A stretch of 64,000 nt of DNA from Gloeopeniophorella convolvens (taxonomy: Eukaryota; Basidiomycota; Agaricomycetes; Russulales): positions 868,001 to 932,000 of the forward strand of contig WTXD01000003.1 in assembly GCA_022496205.1 (NCBI GenBank), read 5' to 3'. Numbering within the stretch: the stretch's first letter is position 1; each line of letters starts with the position of its first letter. Made by a program: the position numbers and the translations under genes. The notes under the pieces are model-generated. The model was not told the DNA's origin, made no database searches, and worked only from the letters and a program-made list of their open reading frames with translations. Positions 13,247 through 23,279 of the stretch are shown piece by piece.

Positions 13247-13645
13247 GAGAGATCGTTAGAAATCGTTAACGGGGTCTGAGGGCCAGAACTGGAGCAAAGA
13301 AGGGGAAACAAGGCGTAGTTAAATGGGGGAAAAGACTGCGCGGGCTTGATAGAGCGTTGAAGACGGGGGACAAGGGGGATGGCGATGGGAGGACTCGGAC
13401 GAGGATGAGGAGGAAATAGTAGAGATAGAGCCGAGAGAGCGAACGGCCGCCCATATTACTTACCAGACCGGGCTCTGTCCCGCAAGGGCAATCGCTTCTC
13501 ACGGGGAAGATCGTCCTGGTTTGGTTGGTGTGATCGGTTCGTGCACTCGATCTCGGTTCGGTTGCTCTCTCAACATTTACTCTACTAGTACGGCGTTCAA
13601 TACTCTACAACGTCTTCACCATCCACAGAACACCCCGCTGACCGA
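13247..13645. promoter_or_regulatory. Divergent promoter, kinase and guanylate kinase
   Basis: About 400 bp separate the two start codons and must carry both promoters. The sequence is GC- and purine-rich, with no TATA box that I could place with confidence. Confidence 0.4.
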
Positions 13646-14364
13646 ATGCCAGGTCCCCACTGGGTCCGTCCCCTCGTCCTCTCAGGGCCCTCAGGCACTG
13701 GGAAAAGCACCCTCCTCAAACGTCTCTTTGGCGAACATCCTGGTCTGTTCGCATTCAGCGTCTCCCGTGAGTCCCCGCACTTTTGCTCGGTGACGGGACA
13801 GTGCGGGTGACGCCCTGCAGACACCACCCGCGCTCCACGACCAGGCGAGGTCAACGGTTCCCATTATCACTTTGTCACCCGCGACGAGTTCAACTCCCTG
13901 CTCAGCCAGGGTGGCTTTGTCGAGCATGCAGAGTTTTCCGGAAACCTGTACGGTACCAGCAAACAAGCTATCTCTACAATCATCGAATCTGGCAAGCGTT
14001 GTATTCTTGATATCGAAGTCCAAGTACGGCCGCCTTTTTTACTACCTCCGGTGCAGACAGCTCATAGGTGTTCCAGGGCGTACGTCAAATTAGAAACACC
14101 GACTTGAACCCCGTCTACTGCTTCATCGCACCACCTTCACTCTCTACCTTGCGCGAGCGCCTTGTTGGACGTGGCACCGAGGCCCAGGCTGCTGTCGAGA
14201 AGCGCCTCAAAACCGCCTTCCTCGAGATTGACTATGCCAAGGTCCCAGGTGCTCACGATTGCATCATTGTGAACGACAATTTGGATCGTGCCTACGAGCT
14301 CTTCGAGGCGGTTGCCTTCGGAGACCAGATCTCTGGCGACCTACTACCCCCACTAGACGATTGA
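13646..14364 (+). CDS. GUK1: Guanylate kinase
   Basis: Cytosolic enzyme that phosphorylates GMP to GDP with ATP, essential for guanine nucleotide supply. Three exons fit (13646-13766, 13821-14033, 14077-14364), giving about 206 residues. The P-loop G-P-S-G-T-G-K-S-T follows within the first 25 residues. Then come the GMP-binding blocks [13 protein letters not shown] (restored across the first intron) and G-S-H-Y-H-F-V, the [13 protein letters not shown] region, I-L-D-I-E-V-Q-G, and the lid segment with R-L-V-G-R-G-T. All expected residues are present. Stop TGA is at 14362-14364. Confidence 0.95.
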
Positions 14365-14615
14365 TTGCCGCATTCTTGTGGACAATTATGTCCGATCGAA
14401 CCGGTTCCGTACCAAGGGAGTTCCCATATTTGTAGACTAGAATTGGGATACCGTAGTTTCTTGTATACATGATGAGGATATTATTGGGAAGAAGCGCGAC
14501 TGTCGGCTATAAATACAATGGGAATCCCTCGACGGATGAGAAAACGAACCAGGCTTCGCCGATTCGGGTTGCATAGGCCCGCGCCGGAGCTCAAGCTCTC
14601 AGACGTGTGGCCGGA

Positions 14616-15457
14616 TCACGAGCGGAAACGCAAATATGCCATGAGAAGAGCAGTGCAACCGGTGACTGGGAACACGTCGGTCAGCCGGCGCGTACACCCG
14701 CAGGGTTGAGATGGAGACGGTATGAGCGATCCATCAACTTACCAAAGCCGACCAGGTACTGCAGCGTCGTAGCCTAGTTCCAGAAACACAGCACGTAAAT
14801 CAACGTTATAACCTTCTGATGCGCAGAGAAGGCGCTACGTCACGCACCTTGGAAGACTGGATTGCCGCGCGTAGCCCTGCGATTTCCTGTTCTATCCGCG
14901 TGTCGACTTCCTTCATCTTGAGCTCTTGTCTGCTTGCCTCTTCGCGAATGCGACCCTTCTCAAGGTTCAGATCCAGGCGAACGCCGGCCTGCGTGCGCGA
15001 GATCTCCTCGCGCAGCCGCTGCTTGAGTTTCTCCAAGTCCGTGAGCAGCCGGTCATTCTCCGCCTTGATCATGGCAGATCATTCTTCTCGTTAAGCTGGA
15101 GCTCAGACTTGAGCTGAGCGAAGTCGACCTGCTGTGTGTAGTGTTGCTGTGCGAGGCGTTCGTTATGTTATGTCAGTGCGCGCGCGTAAGATATTGGATA
15201 GGATGACACACCTTCTCGTGGTCGGCCTTCGTAACCATATTGCTCGTCATGTTTCTTATGCTCTCATCAATGACCTCCGCCATCGCGGACATGATGCCCT
15301 CGGCCTGCGCACGGTTCAGTCCCTCGCGCTCTAGGCGCTGCACAAAGTGATGCGTGTCGAAATGAAATTCATGCCGTGCGGCAGTAGTGCGGAAACTTCT
15401 ATAGAATTGAGGAATGAATGGTGGGTGTAGGCGAGGAAGGGCAGCGCGCGACAGCAT
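14616..15457 (-). CDS. DUF1640/FMP32-like mitochondrial coiled-coil membrane protein
   Basis: Member of the DUF1640 (CCDC90/MCUR1-related) family of inner-membrane proteins. The start at 15457 gives a basic presequence M-L-S-R-A-A-L-P-R-L containing a Y-R-S-F-R-T-T-A-A-R cleavage-like region. The conserved domain then reads F-D-T-H-H-F-V-Q-R-L-E-R-E-G and the helix around A-Q-A-E-G-I-M-S-A-M. A long Glu/Lys/Leu/Arg coiled coil follows (about 14830-15110). The last exons give T-L-Q-Y-L-V-G-F-G and a short hydrophobic membrane segment ending A-Y-L-R-F-R-S, stop TGA at 14616-14618. Introns are 45-80 bp. It lies head to head with MAK16 across 172 bp. Confidence 0.83.
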
Positions 15458-15629
15458 GGTGGGTAGAAGAGGGAGCGGAAAGCGGACAGCAGCCGGGCTC
15501 ATAAGCCGACCGCGGAGAGCGCAGGCGTCGGGCGCCGGCGCACGTGATCCTAAAAGTGCTTTCCGCTGCACGCCGCGCATTTGCTCTCCGTACTAATTTC
15601 CCCTCGCGAACCGTAAGAGCAGGCCTGCG
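15458..15629. promoter_or_regulatory. Shared 172-bp divergent promoter with CACGTG box
   Basis: This short segment separates the start codons of the DUF1640 gene and MAK16. It contains CACGTGATCC at 15541-15550, an E-box of the Cbf1/bHLH class. The motif and spacing are direct; shared regulation is inferred. Confidence 0.5.
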
Positions 15630-16887
15630 ATGCAGAGCGACGACGTGATATGGTCCGCGATCGGGAATCAATTTTGCTCGTACAGAGTAAAGTGCGCCCC
15701 TGTGTTTTTTTTGGCTTGCGCATAGCTCATCGGGTTGTGCAGAACAACAACGCAGAATTTCTGTAGGAACGAATACAATGTCTCAGGCCTCTGTAACCGA
15801 CAGTCGTGTCCCCTCGCTAATTCAAGATATGCAACCGTGCGCGAACACGAAGGTGCGGGCCACTGGTTCTCGCTGGGTGCCATGTGCAAATCGTGTTCCC
15901 AGGCATTCTGTATCTATATATCAAGACTATCGAGCGTGCACATTCTCCAGCACATATGTGGGAGAAGATCAAACTCTCAAACAACTACACAAAAGCATTA
16001 GAGCAGGTGTGCCTTGTTCTCCGAGCCCACCGCTAGCGGCGCCCTGAGCGCCCGCAGATCGACAAGGAGCTCATACACTGGCCCAACTTCACGATCCACA
16101 AGTGCAAGCAACGCATAACGAAGATCACGCAGTATCTCATCCGAATGCGTCGTGCAAAGCTGCATGCACAGTAAGTGCCTCGTTCGTTTGTACCTTGCCC
16201 CCACTAACCTCCGCGCAGACCAAAACTCGTCGGCGTCAAGAAGAAGCTCGACCGCCGGGAGGCCGTTCGCGAGCGCAAGGCGCTCGCCGCTGCGCACCTC
16301 GAACGCGCTATCGAGAAGGAGCTGCTCGAGCGGCTAAAGAGCAAGGCGTACGGCGACGCGCCGCTTAATGTCAACGAGAGCGTGTGGGCCGCGATCCTGG
16401 ACAAAGAGCGCGCACGCGAGCGCGGCGAAGAGCTCGAAGATGAGGAGAGCGACGAAGAGGAGCTCGAGGACGAGGAGTTCGAGGGCGAGATGGAGGAGGA
16501 GGGTTGGGGCGAGAGGGAGTTCGTGAGCGACGTGAGCGAGAGCGAGGACGACTTGAGCGACCTGGAGCAGGTGACGGTGCGCGGTCTGCCTCGTGGGCCC
16601 CGTTTGCGTACTCAGTGTCTCCCAGGGCGGTGTCGATGGAAACGACGACGAGGACGAGGAGTCGGGAGACGAGGACGCAGGCGCGAAGCCGGCGCCCAAG
16701 CCCAAATCGGCTCTGGGCAAACGGAAGGGCGCACCGAGCTCGCGGAAGCCAAAGCGTAGGCACCGAGTCTTTTCCCCTCGTATCTCACAGCTCACAAACG
16801 TGTCACACAGGTGGGCCTCGTATAGAGGTGGAGTACGAAAACGAGACCGAGATCGCGCCAAGATCACGAGTCGCTGCTAGCTGGTAG
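15630..16887 (+). CDS. MAK16: MAK16, 60S ribosome biogenesis protein
   Basis: Nucleolar protein needed for pre-60S assembly and 27S pre-rRNA maturation. The N-terminus [16 protein letters not shown] and the following blocks [17 protein letters not shown] and [15 protein letters not shown] are strongly conserved and rejoin cleanly over short introns. They contain the conserved cysteines of the family's N-terminal fold. The middle ([18 protein letters not shown]) is basic. The C-terminal third is a long acidic tract of Glu/Asp, then a Lys/Arg-rich nucleolar-type tail. About six introns fit; the last joins K-P-K-R to G-P-R-I-E-V-E-Y-E. Stop TAG is at 16885-16887. Confidence 0.94.
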
Positions 16888-17137
16888 TAGCAGTACCGGA
16901 CGCTTCTCGTGTATTTCTGTACTCCAACCTCTGGTTCGTCGAATCCCTTGGGACATGGACTTGCTCATATCCACCATGGGAAACCGCGCTGTGAACACCA
17001 ACCGGATGGCCGCTTCTTTTACAGTTCATTTCGCTTCTGGGAATATGGCACAAACGAGCTGCTCGAGCATAAGTGCGGTTCTCAGCAGGGCTGGTAACCA
17101 AGGGCGGTCACCCACAGAACCAGTAGACAAGAAGAAC

Positions 17138-17487
17138 TACGCCATTCCCATCTCCTTGCCGAGTGCCATTAGCCTGGCTGCTGCCGCTGTGCGTTTACTC
17201 CTTTCGTCCTGCACGAGATGTTATCCTCGCCCGTGGACGGGAAGCCGAGATGTTTACAACCTACCTGGCGTGCCTTTGCCCACGTGTCCCGTTCTCTCTC
17301 TATTCCCCGCATCTTCTGCTCCAAGGAATGCACCCTATCGTGCGAGCGCATCAAGGCGACTTCTCGGGATTCCAGCGGCGAGAAGTACGCACTTCTCGAG
17401 TGTGTCGTCTAAGCTGTTCTTCATAGCTACCAGCATCTCCTGGAGGAGCTGGATTGTGCGCGCATCGAGGTCACTGCCCTTATACAT
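17138..17487 (-). CDS. Small coiled-coil protein, unknown (about 78 residues)
   Basis: I do not recognise a family. Three exons fit from ATG 17487. The first encodes a helical stretch with L-D-A-R-T-I-Q-L-L-Q-E-M-L and N-S-L-D-D-T-L-E. A 63-bp intron then joins, in phase, to V-H-S-L-E-Q-K-M-R-G-I-E-R-E-R-D-T-W-A-K-A-R-Q, and a second intron (GTAGGT donor, GTGCAG acceptor) joins to a basic, Ala-rich end R-L-M-A-L-G-K-E-M-G-M-A, stop TAG at 17138-17140. Heptad spacing suggests a short coiled coil, perhaps a subunit of a larger complex. An upstream ATG at 17540 is open in another frame and does not join without an extra event, so the true start could be further upstream. Confidence 0.5.
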
Positions 17488-17540
17488 AATGAGGTCATAG
17501 CCAAGTCGACCAAAGGAGGCACCCTTACAGCTTCAGTCAT

Positions 17541-18210
17541 GGCGGAGATCGTACCAGAGTGTCTACATGACAAGAGAAACCCAGCCTGCTTTATAGTCGA
17601 AACGCCCTGCGCCAACTGACACGGAAGCTGTCTATGTGGAGAGCAGTTACTCTGGCCCTACCGTCGACGGTAGACAGTACTCCTTCAATATGAAGGTGCA
17701 GTCTAACGCGGAAGCTGTCACTAGCTCCGAAGGTGGCGCCAAATCCCTTTAATTTGAAAGCTGGTGAGCTAGGAGGAAGATTTCCCAGCCCCGGGTCAAA
17801 CTCTATCTTACTTAGACGGGCCTACATATATTCCGAAATCCATGCTCTACCAACAAAGTGACCACACAAATCGTCACTCCGCCCGCGGACGCAGAACTGG
17901 TTTGGATCAGATTTTCTGTTTCCCATAACAGCTGCAGTTGGCTACAACAAGGTACACTCGCAGAAGATGGACTGTGATCAACGTAATCTGGCGCTAAGAT
18001 AACCAAGGGTCGCTGCTACCAGAGTATCATTATGATGCATGCACTGCTGCATGGCTTCACATTCACACCATGTGTGCAAGCCTCAAGTCATCTAATGACC
18101 AAAGGCTCCTGTGAAGATATAGCACACTGCCCAGAGGACTCACTAATATATAGTTTGATTGATACAACGCAGGCAACATCGAGGAGGGAAGGTGTATTCG
18201 TGACAGATCG
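17541..18210. other. Intergenic
   Basis: About 670 bp of lower-GC sequence between the small coiled-coil gene and the 3' end of tropomyosin 2. No gene, repeat or RNA was recognised. Confidence 0.5.
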
Positions 18211-18764
18211 TTAGAGGCTGTCCATGTTGGCAACCAGTTCATCAAGCTCCCCTTGTGCCTTTCGGTACTTCGCGTTAGCTTCCTGTGTTAGGGAGAGCGA
18301 TTAGAGTCGCGATCACTGATGCCGCCCCGAGAGCAACATATGAACTGGTGCATACCTCGAACTTCTTCTCCCAGTCATCACGTTCCTGCTCGAAACGCTT
18401 CGCCTGGCGCTCGATGTGCTCGGTATCGACGTCTTGTCTCCGTAGTCTGCAGAGATCATGAGCCGATCGGGCGCCACACGGCAGCGAGTCCGTAGCGTAC
18501 TTCTCGGTGACGTCTCTCAGCTTGGCTTCCGTCTCCTCGTATTTGGACTCAAGCTCGTCCAGCCGGTGGTCTTTAGACTTGATTTCGTTTTCCTTCTCGA
18601 GGAGTGCCTGCTCGAGGGCTTTATTCTTCGTCTCCAATTCATCTGCACGGGCGTGCGCATGATCCGCCTCGCCACGAAGAGCGGTGAGTTTCTGCAAGAC
18701 AGCTCATCACTCTGGCCAACGGACGGTGGGTGGGCAAAGCTCCAACCTCTTTGATCTTTTCCAT
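18211..18764 (-). CDS. Short tropomyosin paralogue, 123 residues
   Basis: Four exons fit: 18747-18764, 18501-18691, 18356-18446 and 18211-18282. Exon 1 reads M-E-K-I-K-E, matching the other tropomyosin's start. The second intron is GT-AG and phase 2, and exons 1, 3 and 4 have exactly the same lengths as in the gene at 6309-6977 (18, 91 and 72 nt). Exon 2 is 191 nt instead of 305, a difference of 114 nt or 38 codons. The heptad pattern is unbroken, without proline, ending E-L-D-E-L-V-A-N-M-D-S-L. The family role is actin-cable binding. A 38-residue unit is also the length difference between yeast Tpm1 (199) and Tpm2 (161), so this looks like a form spanning one actin subunit less. Confidence 0.88.
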
Positions 18765-19069
18765 GGCGTGTGGTGAAGAGGTTGATCGTAGGTGGGCTGA
18801 GGGTAATCTAAGAGTTGTTCCTGATGGCACCACCGGCGCTGCACGATATGTATAATCAGTCTCAGCCTCAGTATTCCGGCAGTTCGGTCTGAGTTTGAGC
18901 ACGTGAGTTGCGCGGCGTCCTTCCTGGCAGTTTCCGGCCATTTCCACCTTTGCCATTGCGACTCGGAAGAGGGCCACAACAAGCTACCGAGGATGATGCA
19001 TTGATACCTTGCGAGTCGGCTTCCTCTAGGCTTCTCGCTAGACTAGCCTGCTCTCTGGTTCTCTCATGA
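18765..19069. promoter_or_regulatory. Promoter of tropomyosin 2 with CACGTG at 18900-18905
   Basis: On the gene's own strand the motif reads TCACGTGC and lies 135 bp before the ATG, nearly the same place (134 bp) as in tropomyosin 1. The rest of this 305-bp region, which leads into the BTB pseudogene, shows no other feature. Confidence 0.45.
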
Positions 19070-19860
19070 TGCAGCCAATCCTGCCGTCTATATCTTCAAC
19101 ATCATCTTATACATCTACTTCCCAGTCTCCAGAAGCTTTTCCGAAACCAAGCTCGAACCCCAGGGCCTTTCTCGCATCCTTCCTGAATTCGCCCTTTCTG
19201 AGGACTGCATCACCCCCGATCATGCCCTGCGTCAGTATCATCCGATTCTCTTTCCCAAGGTGGTTGAGCTGTCCGACTCTCGTTATTCTCGAGTTCGCGC
19301 GCAAATACGGAACTGATATACCAGACCACGCACTCGCTAGTTGGTTCTCTGGCCGTCACCACTTCGATGCTGCGCCGTCGCCGTCACCTACGGGTATGAG
19401 GATCTTGCTGCAAAAGTCATTCGAGCACCCCCGAAACCGCACGCCTTGCTGCGGCTGAAGTTCATCACCATGGAACAGTATCGAGTACTCCTCCAGTATC
19501 ATAACGCGTGCGGGGCAGTTGCCAGTACGGCCACGCTAGAGCGAGCGTAGTCCCCATCTGACCTCCACGGTTAAATTTCAACAGTGGTGATCCCGATTCG
19601 TGCAGGATTCGTTACCTCCCCCCGGATGGCTTCACAGAATTGCGCTGGGATGTTGGTCCTCGGCATCTATAGAGCTATCTGCGCCGCGTTGCTCTTATCC
19701 TTGCATGCTACCCTGATCTGGGTGCTATCGCTGACATGCCTCGCCTATTGAAGGGTCAGGTATGCAGTGTATCAACAGTGATAGAGGGTCATTTGCTTGA
19801 TCTTAGTCGACTACTTGCCACAGAGATCGAGAATGATATCCGGAAGGGAAGGCAAGCATT
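19070..19860 (+). pseudogene. Decayed BTB/POZ paralogue
   Basis: This stretch is homologous to the intact BTB genes downstream but scattered over several frames. Recognisable pieces in order are a BTB-core remnant, D-H-A-L-R-Q-Y-H-P-I followed by V-V-E-L-S-D-S-R, then L-E-F-A-R-K-Y-G, A-V-A-V-T-Y-G-Y-E-D-L-A, F-I-T-M-E-Q-Y-R-V-L-L-Q-Y-H-N-A-C-G, and finally R-H-L-stop-S-Y-L-R-R-V-A-L-I-L-A. The last piece carries a TAG where the intact copies have Trp in L-W-S-Y-L. Frameshifts and stops show it is not translated as a full protein. It is in the same orientation as the two intact genes. Confidence 0.8.
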
Positions 19861-20450
19861 CAGATAAGAGCTACAGGTCATTCTTACATGTTGACATGTG
19901 TTCTCGCACAACAAGTTCCCTTTCCAGAAGTTTACGTTCTGCAAAAATGAAAGCTTGACGTTTTCCGGGCCAGAAGGATTGGCGACTGTTGGGTCGGGTA
20001 TGGACAACTTCAAGACAGCATAGGCATGCAATTTTTCAAAGGCAAGTTCGCGATGATGTGCCCGATTCTCGTGTGCCCTGATACGAGCGACACATCAAAC
20101 AGGTGTTCAAAACGGGGTGCCGACCCGGCAGCACGTTGTCTTGGCTCTGATGCAGGTGCGCGTTAGAGCCAGCACTGTTGCGAAGGATTTGAATAATGAT
20201 TCACGCCCGGAGGCGCCTAATTCTGCACTCGTATGTGTCGAAGTGGCCACCTCGCAGCTGTCTGCATAGGGGGCGCCGGGTGTCTGGGAATTGCTTCTAC
20301 GGGTCCGGCCGGGAGTTCCGACATGGGAAAGGATAGACTATTTTGCACAACACGACCTCGCCTTGGACACGTTTCGGTGCCTTCGTGGAGGCAGTGAACC
20401 GTATCGTCTAGGGCAGGCAGACGGGACAACACAGATCACCCGAAACTACC
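19861..20450. other. Intergenic upstream of BTB gene A
   Basis: About 590 bp holding the presumed promoter of the BTB gene at 20451. No TATA box or repeat stands out. Confidence 0.4.
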
Positions 20451-21440
20451 ATGACTACGCCCCCCGAGCCAACGGCCACCCTTGCAAAGCCGCCTTTCGA
20501 CGACCTACGAACGGACCTTATCCTACGGGCCAACGACGGGGTCGAGTTCCACGTCTTCAAAAACATACTTTCCCTCTGCTCCACAGTCTTCGCCGATATG
20601 TTCGACATCGCCCAATCCGAATCCCAGGAATCGAGTCACGATGTTCCTGTAGTCAACCTGTCTGAGGACTCGAAGGCACTCGATTACGCCTTGCGCCAGT
20701 GTTATCCAATCCAGTCTCCTGAGGTCATCGAACTATCCGACGCTCGCAACCTTCTCGAGTTCACGCGCAAGTACCAAATCAATATGCTGGAGAACACGAT
20801 TACCCACTGCCTCTCCGGATCAATTGCCCGCGAACCCGTTGGCGTTTATGCCATCGCCGTCACCTATGGGTACAAAGACCTTGCCGTGAAGGCAATGCAG
20901 TCGTCGTTGAAGCTTCCAGTCTCCGATCTTCACTCCCCAGAACTTAGATTCATCACTGCGGAACAATACCAAGCGCTCCTCCGATACCACATTGCATGCG
21001 GCAAGGCGGCCAGCGCTGTCTCGTTGGAGCGGAAGTGGTTTCCAAGCTGGTCCGGTTTCATTGCGGCCGCCGAGTCAAGCGTAAGCTGTACATACTGCAG
21101 AGTTGGCGATTCCGTACGAGCACCGTCTGCCCCGTCCGCGTTGGGGGGCCCAGTGCAACCATCATACATGGTATCAAAGAGCGAAGTAGTTAGGTATGGT
21201 CCTCGATATCTATGGAGCTACCTGCAGCGCGCCTCTCCCGTCCTGGCGTGCCACCCAGAACCAGAAGCAGTCACAAGCACGCCCTTCGTATTAGCGGACC
21301 AGAGTTGTCATAGTTGCGGGGCTACCAAGACAAGGGACATGGTTGATTTCAGCCGGCTCTTCGCTGTGGAGATCACGAAAGCCATCGCCGAAGTGGGTGT
21401 TTCCATTCCAGCTTCAGCCCCGGGTCGGAGTGCGTCTTGA
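20451..21440 (+). CDS. BTB/POZ domain protein A, 329 residues
   Basis: A single uninterrupted exon. The N-terminal BTB/POZ fold (about residues 15-115) shows the family pattern: D-L-I-L-R-A-N-D-G-V-E-F-H-V-F-K, then L-S-L-C-S-T-V-F-A-D-M-F. A second conserved region, I-A-V-T-Y-G-Y-K-D-L-A and F-I-T-A-E-Q-Y-Q-A-L-L-R-Y-H, is shared with the neighbouring copy and the pseudogene. The last third has paired cysteines (C-T-Y-C and C-H-S-C-G) and L-W-S-Y-L. Such lineage-expanded BTB proteins are common in mushroom genomes. Their partners are unknown; BTB domains generally mediate dimerisation or cullin-3 binding. Stop TGA is at 21438-21440. Confidence 0.85.
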   Translation: MTTPPEPTATLAKPPFDDLRTDLILRANDGVEFHVFKNILSLCSTVFADMFDIAQSESQESSHDVPVVNLSEDSKALDYALRQCYPIQSPEVIELSDARNLLEFTRKYQINMLENTITHCLSGSIAREPVGVYAIAVTYGYKDLAVKAMQSSLKLPVSDLHSPELRFITAEQYQALLRYHIACGKAASAVSLERKWFPSWSGFIAAAESSVSCTYCRVGDSVRAPSAPSALGGPVQPSYMVSKSEVVRYGPRYLWSYLQRASPVLACHPEPEAVTSTPFVLADQSCHSCGATKTRDMVDFSRLFAVEITKAIAEVGVSIPASAPGRSAS

Positions 21441-22157
21441 CGAATCTTGTACGGCAGGTCCCATTCCCTAACCTCCAAGTCGTTAACCGAGACGCATGTT
21501 TCTCGTCGTCTGTACCGGAAGGGCAGACAATATTAGTGGGCCCCGCGGTGGTAAGGTAGCATGGCCTCGTCATTTCTCGAATGCACCTCCTAACCCTATC
21601 TTCAGTCCGAGAAGGATCGGCAAACGCAAGAAGAGACGTGAGCAAGCGAGGGTCGAGCAGGTCGACGGCTCCCAAGTTGTCACCCGGGGTCGTGAGCCGG
21701 AGGCTGGCGCCGGGTGAATACACCAGCGGAGGGCCGTCGGTCACGCTAGTTAGGTTGGTGGTTTTGCGGAAGGGCCGCTGCGACAGAGATGCGGATCTAT
21801 CAGTACGGCAGGATACGTTCAACGATTACCACCTTCTATATGGTGGACATGACAAGCTGGACACTGAAGGGTGCTTCGTGGACGCGAGAAAAATGGAGGT
21901 ACAGGCACCCGGAGACGGTGGAAGGAGTGCTTTGTCGAGTTTGATGGGTACGCCCAGCTGTGTGGCAGTACTACTAGCTGCTAGCTAGCAGTAGGCCATC
22001 AACGCGTTCAAGCGGCTGCGGCCCACTCGTTGCGGGAGCTTTCGGATACATCCGCAACTTCTGCTCGCGTCATCTGCTCGCCGTTTGTGGCAGTGACCTT
22101 GCCAATTGGGGTCAGTGGATTTGTGGATTGGGTCGAACCTGATCAAGTCGGACGCGA
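21441..22157. other. Intergenic between BTB gene A and the palindrome
   Basis: About 720 bp. Some frames are open for more than 100 codons but are biased, unlike any family, and overlap each other on both strands. I see no gene. Confidence 0.5.
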
Positions 22158-22938
22158 CCACTGCAGGCATTGACTGGAAATCCGGCTGACGTCAGGGGAT
22201 CGAAATGTGCTCAAAAGAGCCAGTTTCGGATGGGTTACCGAGTGGGCAGGAAAGCCACCCTCAATAACTTATTTTCGTTACCTGACCGGGAGCGCCATCT
22301 ACCGATTCGAAAGGATTTGCCACGGAAATAGTAGTTAGATATTGAAAATTAATCCAAAAGAAGTTATTTCAGCTGAGCTGATTGCGTGCCAAAAGATCTT
22401 GTATCGGCGGTGCTGATTGGACGTTGATATGACTAATTAATATTTACGATAAGCGGTTGCTTTGATGTAACTGCAATAATTCCTTTCAGCACTGGCCTCA
22501 AGGTTGCTGAAAGGCTATTCCCAGGCCACTAAAATAGGTCCTGGATTGCCACAAGCCTTCTGAAACAATACCTTTCAGCAACCTTGAGGTTGCCTTGAGG
22601 GCAGTGCTCGAAGAAGACATCCTAATTACATCAAAGCAACCGCTTATCGTAAATATTAATTAGTCATATCAACGTCCAATCAGCACCGCCGATACAAGAT
22701 CTTTTGGCACGCAATCAGCTCAGCTGAAATAACTTCTTTTGGATTAATTTTCAATATCTAACTACTATTTCCGTGGCAAATCCTTTCGAATCGGTAGATG
22801 GCGCTCCCGGTCAGGTAACGAAAATAAGTTATTGAGGGTGGCTTTCCTGCCCACTCGGTAACCCATCCGAAACTGGCTCTTTTGAGCACATTTCGATCCC
22901 CTGACGTCGGCCGGATTTCCGGTCAATGCCTGCAGTGG
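22158..22938. repeat. 781-bp nearly perfect inverted repeat (foldback/MITE-like)
   Basis: The left arm (22158-22470) and right arm (22626-22938) are each 313 bp and are reverse complements, with only two mismatches noticed, both C/T differences near the outer ends (about 22174 and 22186). The outer termini read CCACTGCAGGCATTGAC. The 155-bp centre (22471-22625) is itself built from smaller inverted copies of the motif CCTTTCAGCAACCTTGAGG. The arms are lower in GC than the neighbouring genes and no protein is encoded. No flush target-site duplication is visible. It could be a recent non-autonomous foldback transposon, a hairpin-RNA locus, or less likely an assembly foldback artefact. Confidence 0.92.
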
Positions 22939-23279
22939 ACTTTGAAGCTCTGAATCAAGTCTTCTCCCCGTGCTCGATGGCTCCGTGCTGTCGTAAGGCT
23001 ATTGTCATTGACTCTCCGCGTCCTTTGGCCGAACCTCGACGCCAGCTGCCCATGACCAAGTTGTCGAACGCAGGGGGACTCGAGCGGTAAGTTCATCCAC
23101 AATAGCAATTCTCAACGTCGTGGTCCGCTCGCCCAACGCGTGGTTATGTTATTGTCCCGAGTCAGCCACATCAGCGTTGTGACGGTGGCACGAAGGAGAC
23201 GCGTATATATAAGGGCGTGCGTTACGCTGTGAGTGCAGTTGCCCTCTTCACCCTGCTCCCCTTGTCCACTTGAGCCCTC
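22939..23279 (+). promoter_or_regulatory. Promoter region of BTB gene B, TATA box at 23204-23212
   Basis: TATATATAAG lies about 70 bp before the ATG at 23280, a good position for a TATA box with a short leader. The rest of the 340-bp region separates the palindrome from the gene. Confidence 0.6.

Noticed and set aside
21496..21988. Overlapping 70-150 codon frames between BTB gene A and the palindrome
   Set aside because: They overlap on both strands, have no domain and are not continued by plausible introns.
22130..22965. Eight-base ATCAAGTC on both sides of the palindrome as a target-site duplication
   Set aside because: The copies are not flush with the arms (8 and about 15 bp away), so chance is more likely.
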